A DNA stretch of 37,400 bases, taken from contig CAIOKY010000059.1 of NCBI GenBank assembly GCA_903858965.1, positions 1 to 37,400 on the forward strand, given 5' to 3'. This DNA comes from an uncultured Nitrosomonadales bacterium. GTDB lineage: Bacteria > Pseudomonadota > Gammaproteobacteria > Burkholderiales > Gallionellaceae. Each line of letters begins with the position of its first letter. Within the stretch, counting starts at the first letter, position 1. This document shows positions 7,145 to 14,162 of the stretch, piece by piece. The position numbers and the translations under genes are program-made. Below the pieces are notes generated by a model. It saw nothing but the letters and a program-made list of their open reading frames with translations. It did not search any database and was not told the DNA's origin.

Positions 7145-8626
7145 CTAGCCAAGCTCGATAGGCACGAACATCTTGTTGTTCCCCCTCAACACCAATAGCG
7201 CAAGGCTCTTGTCATGTTTGGCCACGAGGGAACGAAGCTTTGCAACACTGCCAACTTTCTCTCCATTCACGGAAAGAATCACGTCGCCGGACTGGATACC
7301 TGCACGGGCGGCGGGGCCGTCATTGACATCTTCCACCAGCAAACCTTCACCAACCTCCGCTTCCTTGCGTTCATCCGGCGAAAGCGGACGCACAGCCAAG
7401 CCTAATCCGCCCTTTTCCTGATCGCCGGGTTTTTCTTCGGCACTGGCAGTTTTCATCTCGCCCACATCCACCGACACTTCCTTGGCTTTGCCCGCGTGCC
7501 AGATTTCCACCTTGGCAGTCTTGCCGGGAGTGATATCGGCGACCATAGCCGGCAGATCGCGCGAACCGGCGACTTCCTTGCCATTGAACTTGATGATCAC
7601 GTCGCCGGATTCAATGCCGGCTTTTTCAGCCGGGCTGCCTTTTTCGACTGCGCTCACCAATGCCCCGATGGGCTTGGCCAAGCCGAAAGATTTGGCCAGT
7701 TCCTGATTGACTTCCTGGATCGTGACGCCGAGCCTGCCCCTGCTCACCTTGCCGTGATCGACCAGTTGTTTTTCCACTTTCATCGCCACATCGATGGGGA
7801 TGGAAAATGACAGGCCTTGATAGCCGCCGCTCTGGCTGTATATTTGCGAATTGATTCCGATCACTTCACCGTTCAGGTCAAACAACGGTCCACCGGAATT
7901 GCCCGGATTGATCGCGACGTCGGTCTGTAAAAATGGCACATAATTTTCGTCAGGCAGGGAACGCGATTTCGCCGAAACGATCCCCGCTGTCACGCTGTTC
8001 TCAAAGCCGAACGGCGAACCGATCGCCACGACCCATTCACCTACGCGGACATTTTGCGGATCGCCAATTTTAACGGCGGGCAAATCACTGGCATCGATCT
8101 TCAGCACCGCGACATCGGAAGGTTTGTCGATGCCGATTACTTTTGCCTTGAATTCCCTTTTGTCGGTGAGCTTTACGATGACCTCATCGGCATTCGCCAC
8201 CACATGGGCATTGGTCAAAATCACACCATCGGGGCTCACGATGAAACCGGATCCCAAGCCATGCGTGGGCGTGTTTCCTTGTGGTGCGGGGGCCTGAAAA
8301 CGGCGGAAGAATTCATAGAATGGATCGTTCGGGTCCATTTGCGGGAAGCCCGGCATCCCGGAAAACCGCGTCTTGACCGTACCGGAGACACTGATATTGA
8401 CCACGGACGGGCCTTGCTGGGCGGCGATCTTTTCAAAGTCCGGCAGGGTGACGGTAGGCTTTTGCGATGTTTCGCCCAGCGTTGCGATTGCGGCTGTGTT
8501 CGTTGTTGCTCCGGCATCCCCGACAAGAGAAACACCGCGATAGATATAGCCGCCCGCAATGGCCGCTGTGACCGCCATGGCAAAGGCGCTGTATTTTGCA
8601 AACTTCGGTAATTTTCCCAATTTCAT
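7145..8626 (-). CDS. periplasmic serine endoprotease, Do/DegQ (MucD) type
   Basis: The 493-residue product has an N-terminal basic stretch and hydrophobic segment (about 10–30) that exports or anchors it to the periplasm. A trypsin-like S1C domain follows with the catalytic triad His141 (TNAHVV), Asp171 (SDVAVL) and Ser244 (GNSGGP). Two PDZ domains come next (about 285–375 and 405–490). A Gly/Pro/Phe-rich loop after residue 88 resembles the LA loop of DegP/DegQ. The family degrades and chaperones misfolded envelope proteins. ATG 8626 has GAGGAG upstream. In related proteobacteria mucD-like genes often sit next to rpoE/mucA/mucB, but no such genes are near here. The gene is convergent with the rubredoxin reductase. 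Confidence 0.95.
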   Translation of the reverse strand: MKLGKLPKFAKYSAFAMAVTAAIAGGYIYRGVSLVGDAGATTNTAAIATLGETSQKPTVTLPDFEKIAAQQGPSVVNISVSGTVKTRFSGMPGFPQMDPNDPFYEFFRRFQAPAPQGNTPTHGLGSGFIVSPDGVILTNAHVVANADEVIVKLTDKREFKAKVIGIDKPSDVAVLKIDASDLPAVKIGDPQNVRVGEWVVAIGSPFGFENSVTAGIVSAKSRSLPDENYVPFLQTDVAINPGNSGGPLFDLNGEVIGINSQIYSQSGGYQGLSFSIPIDVAMKVEKQLVDHGKVSRGRLGVTIQEVNQELAKSFGLAKPIGALVSAVEKGSPAEKAGIESGDVIIKFNGKEVAGSRDLPAMVADITPGKTAKVEIWHAGKAKEVSVDVGEMKTASAEEKPGDQEKGGLGLAVRPLSPDERKEAEVGEGLLVEDVNDGPAARAGIQSGDVILSVNGEKVGSVAKLRSLVAKHDKSLALLVLRGNNKMFVPIELG

Positions 8627-8786
8627 TTTTTAAACTCCTCTAGCAAAAAATCATGTCCGTTATTTGTCTGAGAAAAATTGCATGCGTAAGGATAACCGCT
8701 TGAGGCTGATTTTGTTTTTTATAAAGCGAAAAAGTTCAGGAAAAGATGCAACAAATTGTTACACCGTCGCAATAGCAACTTTGCCC

Positions 8787-9659
8787 TTACTGCCAGCTGC
8801 GGAACAAATAATCCGCCGCGATCCCTGCAAATACAGTCGCGCCGAACCAGTTGTTATGCAGGAATGCGGCGAAGCACCCCTCGCGCTGGCGATGTCTGAT
8901 CAAGCGGTAATGATAGAGCGCGATGCCCTCGGCCAGTATCAGCCCGATAAAATACAACATCCCCGCGCCTGTCATCAACCCCGCTATTGCCAGCAGCGCC
9001 ACAGTGATCGCGTAACAGGCCATCACCGCAACCACATCGTGTTTGCCAAACAATAATGCAGCAGAATGGATACCGAGACGAATGTCGTCGTCCCTGTCCA
9101 CCATCGCGTATTCCGTGTCATAAGCGATCGCCCAGAACACATTGGCGACGAGCAACAGCCACGCCACCGGGGGCACGTCGCCCAGCTGCGCAGCGAACGC
9201 CATGGGAATACCAAAGCCGAACGCGATGCCTAGGTAGGCTTGCGGAATCGCAAGGAAACGCTTGGTAAACGGATAACTGGTGGCAAGAAAAACCGCCGGG
9301 AACGACAGCAGCAGGGTCAGACTATTCAGTGGCAGGATCAATACAAAAGCAAGTAACGATAGAACCACACCCACCCACACCGCCTCGCGCGGCGGAATGC
9401 GTCCGCTGGTGACCGGCCGCTCGCGTGTGCGCTTCACGTGCTTGTCGAAGTCACGATCCGCATAATCGTTGATCGCACATCCGGCGGAGCGCATCAGCAC
9501 CGTGCCCAGCACAAAGATCAGCACGATGTACCAGGCAGGATGTCCTGCACCCGCAATCCATACACCCCACAATGTCGGCCAAAGCAATAGCAAGATGCCG
9601 ATGGGGCGGTTCATGCGGGTGAGCTGCAAGTACAGCGAGAATCGTTCTGCAATAGTCAT
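8787..9659 (-). CDS. ubiA: 4-hydroxybenzoate polyprenyltransferase
   Basis: The 290-residue product is the same length as E. coli UbiA and is an integral membrane prenyltransferase with about nine helices. The N-terminal [16 protein letters not shown] region is characteristic. The first aspartate-rich motif is NDYADRDFD (64–72) and the second is [12 protein letters not shown], around residue 190; both bind Mg-diphosphate of the prenyl donor. It attaches the polyprenyl tail to 4-hydroxybenzoate, the second dedicated step of ubiquinone synthesis. The open frame continues upstream to 9770, but ATG 9659 gives the family N-terminus, although no strong ribosome binding site is visible. The first-step gene ubiC is about 4 kb away rather than adjacent. 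Confidence 0.94.
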   Translation of the reverse strand: MTIAERFSLYLQLTRMNRPIGILLLLWPTLWGVWIAGAGHPAWYIVLIFVLGTVLMRSAGCAINDYADRDFDKHVKRTRERPVTSGRIPPREAVWVGVVLSLLAFVLILPLNSLTLLLSFPAVFLATSYPFTKRFLAIPQAYLGIAFGFGIPMAFAAQLGDVPPVAWLLLVANVFWAIAYDTEYAMVDRDDDIRLGIHSAALLFGKHDVVAVMACYAITVALLAIAGLMTGAGMLYFIGLILAEGIALYHYRLIRHRQREGCFAAFLHNNWFGATVFAGIAADYLFRSWQ

Positions 9660-9809
9660 TGCTTTAATCAAAATGGATATGTTCAACCAATCTACCTTGC
9701 GGGACACACCAGAGTCTGATCGGTAACAGAATGATACCGGACAGCAAACTTCGGCGGGTTGAATCCGCACTTGTTAGCAGACACTCGTACATCCCTCGCA
9801 ACCTTATAA

Positions 9810-10526
9810 TTAAAACTTCTCCTGCGCCATCAAATACCGCCATTCCCCTGGCGGCAACTTGCCCATGGCGACTTGCCCAATTCGGATTCGTTTCATCGCC
9901 AGCACTTTTAGTCCGACGCTGGTACACATATGCGTAATCTGGCCGGGTTGCACGCCTTTGAGGGCGAAACGCAGCCGGGTTTCGTTTTGCCAGCTGACTT
10001 TGATCGGGGGCAGTGCGTGTCCGTTGAACGTGAGTCCGTGGTTGAGCAGCTTGAGTCCTGCGGGCGGCAGTTCACCCGAAACCTCGACAATGTATTCCTG
10101 TTCCAGGGAGGTGGCATCTTCGCTGAGTTTGCGCGCCGCGCGCCAATCCTGGGTGAATATCACCAGGCCACTCGCGTTGCGCTCCAACGGTATGTGCGGC
10201 GTGAGCCGGAGGAAGTGTTGCTTGAGTATATGGATGCCGGAGGGATCGTCCGCCGCATGGGTTTCGGCACGGATCAATTGCAGTGCCGCGCTCGGGTTTA
10301 TTGCCGTATCAACCGGCTGGTGCAGCAGGATGGTCGCGGGTTCCAGCGGTGCGAGGCTGGCATCGGGGTGGAGATCGATCTTTTGCTCTGACACCATGAA
10401 CTGCGGCTCTTCCACCACCAAGCCATCCACCATCACCCAGCCGCCCGCGATGTAAAGCTCCGCCTCGCGGCGCGAGCATGGAAGTGATGCGGCGAGGCGT
10501 TTTGCAAGACGTACGGGAGTTGTCAT
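9810..10526 (-). CDS. S4-domain, RsuA/RluB-like pseudouridine synthase homologue
   Basis: The product is 238 residues. An N-terminal S4 RNA-binding domain (about 3–50; CSRREAELYIAGGWV) is followed by a pseudouridine synthase-like domain. The family's catalytic region normally reads GRLD-x-x-T-x-GLLLxTND. Here it reads PLERNASGLVIFTQD, so the catalytic Asp position is Glu115 and the preceding Arg is Pro113. Other domain features such as LEQEYIVEV are kept. It may be a divergent enzyme or a catalytically dead RNA-binding relative. I recall similar non-canonical homologues in other proteobacteria but cannot check that here. ATG 10526 is preferred over an upstream start at 10571 because it begins at the S4 domain. 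It is divergent from the VF530-family gene, with 73 bases between. Confidence 0.75.
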   Translation of the reverse strand: MTTPVRLAKRLAASLPCSRREAELYIAGGWVMVDGLVVEEPQFMVSEQKIDLHPDASLAPLEPATILLHQPVDTAINPSAALQLIRAETHAADDPSGIHILKQHFLRLTPHIPLERNASGLVIFTQDWRAARKLSEDATSLEQEYIVEVSGELPPAGLKLLNHGLTFNGHALPPIKVSWQNETRLRFALKGVQPGQITHMCTSVGLKVLAMKRIRIGQVAMGKLPPGEWRYLMAQEKF

Positions 10527-10599
10527 GACAGACGCCTGATGGAAACATGGAGCGGCATTGTATACGCTCAAGCTCGGTGATCATCTGTAAAATGCAGGC

Positions 10600-10842
10600 A
10601 TGGACACAAATAGAAAATTGGACGGCCGCCCCGCCCTGGAAGGCATCACGCTAGAGATGATGGTCACTCAGCTATCAGAACAGATGGGCTGGGGGGCGAT
10701 GGGTAATGCTGTGCCGATACGCTGCTTTACGCACGATCCCAGCATCAAGTCGAGCTTGAAGTTCTTGCGCAGAACGCCGTGGGCGCGTGCCAAGGTGGAG
10801 GAGTTGTATTTGATAAGTCATGTGCGGGTTAAGGAAATTTAA
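10600..10842 (+). CDS. VF530-family (DUF2132) small protein
   Basis: The 80-residue product carries the conserved family signature: LEGITLEMMVTQL near the N-terminus, then GWGAMG, IRCFTHDPSIKSSLKFLR and TPWARAKVEELYL. VF530 proteins form a small helical fold and have been suggested to bind DNA. No precise role is known. Codon use and composition match the neighbours. The ribosome binding site is weak. It is divergent from the S4-domain gene and co-directional with the acyltransferase 97 bases downstream. Confidence 0.88.
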   Translation: MDTNRKLDGRPALEGITLEMMVTQLSEQMGWGAMGNAVPIRCFTHDPSIKSSLKFLRRTPWARAKVEELYLISHVRVKEI

Positions 10843-10938
10843 TCGGGTATCATGTATCTGCTGTCAGGCTTTAAATAAATACCATGACCGCTTTGTGCCA
10901 ACATGGCAAAACCCACTTCTGCATATTGGACTTGATTG

Positions 10939-12138
10939 ATGTCCCAAAAAGACCTTTCGGTATCTCCTCATTTATCGGGTTTTCTCGATTTTGTCAGATG
11001 GCTGGCTGCATTGCTTGTTGTTTTAGGACACATTCGGGGTTTGTGGTGTGCCGAGTATGCCAATTTGCAAAATAAAACATTCTTGATAAAAGCGCTTTAT
11101 TTCCTTACCGGGTTTGGACCTGAAGCAGTCATGGTGTTTTTCGTGCTTAGTGGATACCTGGTTGGGGGAGGCGCATTACTTAGATGGCGTGCGGGTAAAT
11201 TCAGGGCCCGCGATTATTTTATTAGTCGGTTCAGTCGAATCTATACGGTGCTTTTACCCGCACTTGTCTTTGGCGGGATATTAGACTGGCTTGGTCTGCG
11301 TTATTTTAACGCGACAGAAATCTATACGAATTCACCAAGCCTTCACACGCTACTCCTGGACTTTTATATAAATAAAAACCTGGGTATCGCCACATTCCTG
11401 GGGAACGTGGCCAATCTGCAGAGCATCTTGACCAGCCACTTCGGGAGCAATAGTCCTTTATGGTCATTGGCATGGGAATGGTGGTACTACTGTCTGTTTG
11501 GCCTGATGCTGGAACTCGTCGTCAGAAGAAGTTCTGGTTTGTTATTCTGGATTTTTGCTTCTGCTGTTCTATTTGCATTCGCTGTATTACCAGCACTTTT
11601 GCTGCTCTACATGGTTATTTGGGGAGTCGGCGCTTTGGCAGCAAACCTCGACTTCAAGCGTTTTATAATTTCTCCCTACGCCGCCGCTGCTTTGTTTATT
11701 TTTATGCTGATTGGGACAAGGCTGCTTCGCATCTTGTGGGATAGCTATATGACAACCTTGCCGAGTTCGATGTATACCAGATTCTGGCCAAATCTCTTAT
11801 TGGCAGCAAGTTTTTCCCTACTGATTATTTCTTTGCGAAACCGGCCATACCCGATTCTGCGCCACTTGGCGTTCCACAAACACATGGCAGATTTTTCTTA
11901 CACAATCTATCTTATGCATGTTCCTCTGCTGGTATTTATAACGGCAATATTAAGCAGCCATTTTGGAGTGCCATTTTTTATACCGCCCGGCCCGCAGGTT
12001 CTTTTAATAATGATAGCCATCCTTCTGGTGATATACATTCTCTTGTACTTGTTTTCAAGGATAGCAGAGCGGTTTACTCCAAATGTAAAAGCTTTGCTTT
12101 CCGGAATCATTCCGGGGCAATTGAAAACCGGTGGCTAG
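10939..12138 (+). CDS. acyltransferase 3 family membrane protein
   Basis: The 399-residue polytopic membrane protein has about ten hydrophobic segments. Near the N-terminus it carries the R-x-x-A-x(4)-V-x-x-H signature in RWLAALLVVLGH, with the essential His expected for transfer of acetyl groups. This is followed by FFVLSGYLVGGG and SRFSRIY, all typical of the family. Such proteins O-acylate surface polysaccharides or other exported glycans. The target is unknown; the O-antigen-like cluster at 24–37 kb is a candidate only by inference. ATG 10939 is preferred over the TTG at 10936, although the ribosome binding site is weak. The gene is visibly richer in A+T than its neighbours, which hints at acquisition by transfer. 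Confidence 0.88.
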   Translation: MSQKDLSVSPHLSGFLDFVRWLAALLVVLGHIRGLWCAEYANLQNKTFLIKALYFLTGFGPEAVMVFFVLSGYLVGGGALLRWRAGKFRARDYFISRFSRIYTVLLPALVFGGILDWLGLRYFNATEIYTNSPSLHTLLLDFYINKNLGIATFLGNVANLQSILTSHFGSNSPLWSLAWEWWYYCLFGLMLELVVRRSSGLLFWIFASAVLFAFAVLPALLLLYMVIWGVGALAANLDFKRFIISPYAAAALFIFMLIGTRLLRILWDSYMTTLPSSMYTRFWPNLLLAASFSLLIISLRNRPYPILRHLAFHKHMADFSYTIYLMHVPLLVFITAILSSHFGVPFFIPPGPQVLLIMIAILLVIYILLYLFSRIAERFTPNVKALLSGIIPGQLKTGG

Positions 12139-12212
12139 AGGAACCTCGCCCCATGGAAACAGAAGCTGCTAAACCGGCTCTATCAGTTCATCTGCATCCG
12201 CTTCCGCTTGAT

Positions 12213-12815
12213 TCACATGACTGCGGCATGACTCTGCAACTCCTGCCACATCTCTGCCGGTGGACGATCGAACAGGACCGCTTCGTCGAGCGGCATGACG
12301 AACCAATCGCCGCGCTTGATTTCATATTCCAGTTGGCCGGGCGCCCACGAAGCTAATCCATGCATCACGCGCAAACCTGTGTAGTGTTTTTTCCCGTTCA
12401 GCAATTCACCCAGCAGTGCCGCATCATAGGCAAGATAGGTATTTACGGTTATCGTCAGTGCCCCTTTTACAGTGTCCGCACCGCGAACCAGATAGGAAAT
12501 TTGATCCGGATAGACGGGCCCGCCATCAAATAAGTTGAAATTTTTGGCTTCCGCGAAATCAGGCATTATTTTGTCTAGTGTGATGTCTTGCGGACGATTG
12601 AGGATAACACCAATAGGGCCGGTATTGCCATGCCGGGTAACCAGGATCACCGTTTGGCGGAATCGCGGATCCGCTATCTGTTGACTGGCAACCAGTAGAA
12701 AGCTTGAAGAAGAAAGCGTAGGCGGTGCCTGCTCAATCTGGTTGGCACGGAGCGCGTCCGGCCAGCTGCCAACAAACAGCAAGACTAAAGGTATAAAAAA
12801 GCGTATCTGGCTCAT
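12213..12815 (-). CDS. YqgE/AlgH-family protein with apparent signal peptide
   Basis: The 200-residue product has the UPF0301 (DUF179) domain from about residue 38 onward: FLLVASQQIADPRFRQTV, then IGVILNRPQ, DGGPVYPD, MHGLASWAPGQLE and WFVMPLDEAVLFD. Cytoplasmic YqgE proteins begin almost directly at that point. This one has an extra N-terminus with a charged start, a hydrophobic core (IRFFIPLVLLFVG) and a plausible cleavage region near ALRAN, which suggests export to the periplasm. The family function is unknown. ATG 12815 lies five bases after the stop of the Yip1-family gene, so the two are probably translated together. A longer frame to 13040 lies inside that gene and is rejected. Confidence 0.85.
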   Translation of the reverse strand: MSQIRFFIPLVLLFVGSWPDALRANQIEQAPPTLSSSSFLLVASQQIADPRFRQTVILVTRHGNTGPIGVILNRPQDITLDKIMPDFAEAKNFNLFDGGPVYPDQISYLVRGADTVKGALTITVNTYLAYDAALLGELLNGKKHYTGLRVMHGLASWAPGQLEYEIKRGDWFVMPLDEAVLFDRPPAEMWQELQSHAAVM

Positions 12816-12820
12816 AATTG

Positions 12821-13465
12821 CTAGCGGCTCGCAGGACTGCCCATATCGTTCTTGCCGGGCATCTTCTGCAGCTCTTTGGTAAATTCCTTCAGGCGTTCCC
12901 TGGATTGCATTTCCGAGGATACCGAGTTGTAATAAATCAGTCCCGACAATGCCGCGATGATACCGAATACCGGCAAGGCGGGTTTGATCGATATTTTGTG
13001 CGCTTCCCTGGTCGCAACCAGCATCAGATAGAACCACCACGCGATGCCCAGCAAACCCAGGTAAGGCACGAAGCTGAGCAGGATAGTGATCGGCATCAAG
13101 ATGTGCATATAGGCCAGGCAGCGATAGCTGGCCTCATAGTTTTCGCTGGAACCCGTGAACGACCAGATCGCAAAACAGACAGCAGCCACAAAGAAACTCA
13201 TAATGGCCGCAATCAGCGGCACAATGATCAACCAGATGAGCAACATGGCCAGATCATGGACTCCTGCGCCATACAATATGGAAGATTCGACAGCGCTGAT
13301 CACCACGCTGAGCAATGCGGCCATGACGACATAAAGCAGCGGATCGATCACACCGCCAGTCTTGGGCATGGTCCGGAAAAAGTCTGCCGGATTCATTACC
13401 AGCTTGATCGCAAGGTCTATCAATCCTTTGATGTAGGTTTGCGCCTTGGCTCTGCTTGCATTCAT
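12821..13465 (-). CDS. Yip1-family inner-membrane protein
   Basis: The 214-residue product has five predicted hydrophobic segments, centred near residues 50, 80, 100, 130 and 170. It shows the Yip1-type layout: an N-terminal amphipathic region ending NPADFFRTMPK, a long hydrophobic middle and a polar C-terminal tail of about 35 residues. Bacterial members are uncharacterised. AGGAG precedes ATG 13465. It is directly upstream of the exported YqgE homologue, with a 5-base gap, so the pair likely forms one operon. A role in envelope function is inference from localisation only. Confidence 0.78.
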   Translation of the reverse strand: MNASRAKAQTYIKGLIDLAIKLVMNPADFFRTMPKTGGVIDPLLYVVMAALLSVVISAVESSILYGAGVHDLAMLLIWLIIVPLIAAIMSFFVAAVCFAIWSFTGSSENYEASYRCLAYMHILMPITILLSFVPYLGLLGIAWWFYLMLVATREAHKISIKPALPVFGIIAALSGLIYYNSVSSEMQSRERLKEFTKELQKMPGKNDMGSPASR

Positions 13466-13592
13466 GGTTTTCTCCTGGTGCTTCTGGCCCTGAACATAGT
13501 CGCAAAAACCCGGGGTGACGTTCGTCCAGCATGAAACAATGGCTTAAGTATACTGAAAACTGATGCCAGTTTGGTCCGATGCGGAATCCCCG

Positions 13593-14162
13593 TCAAGAAC
13601 GAATCCGCGGATTATCCGACTCAGACAATCGCGATATCCCCGGCAGAAATACTTCCGTGACCAGCAGCGGCACACCGTGCAAATGGAACAACGAGCGGCG
13701 CGCCCATAACTTCGGAGGGGGCTCAATCAATGTCTCAGCAGCACGCCGATACAGCGGGTGTGTGCTGCGCAACGCTTTGTAATGCAGCGGCCTGCGCTCC
13801 ACCAGCGGATGCGAGAACAGCAGGGCACCGAGCGGCTTGTTGCCCAGCCCGCGCACGGACGACCATGCGCCACACAGATGTTCTCGGGCGAGCGCGCTGT
13901 GCGCAAATACTACCGGCTGGTCATCGGCATACAGAAACACCTCTCGCGAGTATGCAAGCTGATGCGGCGCGATACCCAGCAACACGGACTCGTCGAACGC
14001 AATGCGTGCAAAACCACTACGCACACCGCGCACCGAAAAATGTGTGCAACGCTGCTGGATACGCTGCGTAAGCGAGCCGCGATCTCGCAGCCAGGATGCA
14101 AGACCAGCTCCGCAACCCAGTGCGGCTCCATTCCACAGTTCATCAGACATGTAAATAGTCAT
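13593..14162 (-). CDS. ubiC: chorismate lyase
   Basis: The 189-residue product matches UbiC: GSLTQRI (29–35), SREVFL, the loop RGLGNKPLGALLFSHP, and the C-terminal RRSLFHLHGVPLLVTEVFLP. The enzyme splits chorismate into pyruvate and 4-hydroxybenzoate, the first committed step of ubiquinone synthesis, in the cytoplasm. The start at 14162 overlaps the end of recG by 20 bases; ATG 14150 is an alternative and also overlaps. This implies translational coupling with recG. E. coli places ubiC beside ubiA, whereas here ubiA is about 4 kb away on the same strand. Confidence 0.92.
   Translation of the reverse strand: MTIYMSDELWNGAALGCGAGLASWLRDRGSLTQRIQQRCTHFSVRGVRSGFARIAFDESVLLGIAPHQLAYSREVFLYADDQPVVFAHSALAREHLCGAWSSVRGLGNKPLGALLFSHPLVERRPLHYKALRSTHPLYRRAAETLIEPPPKLWARRSLFHLHGVPLLVTEVFLPGISRLSESDNPRIRS

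Noticed and set aside
8627-8786. Sigma-E promoter upstream of the Do-type protease
   Set aside because: A GAACTT-like −35 is visible on the minus strand, but no matching −10 occurs at the expected 16–17 base spacing, so it is not called.
12816-13040. N-terminal extension of the YqgE-like gene
   Set aside because: It lies wholly inside the Yip1-family gene. The ATG at 12815 starts a good signal peptide directly after that gene's stop.
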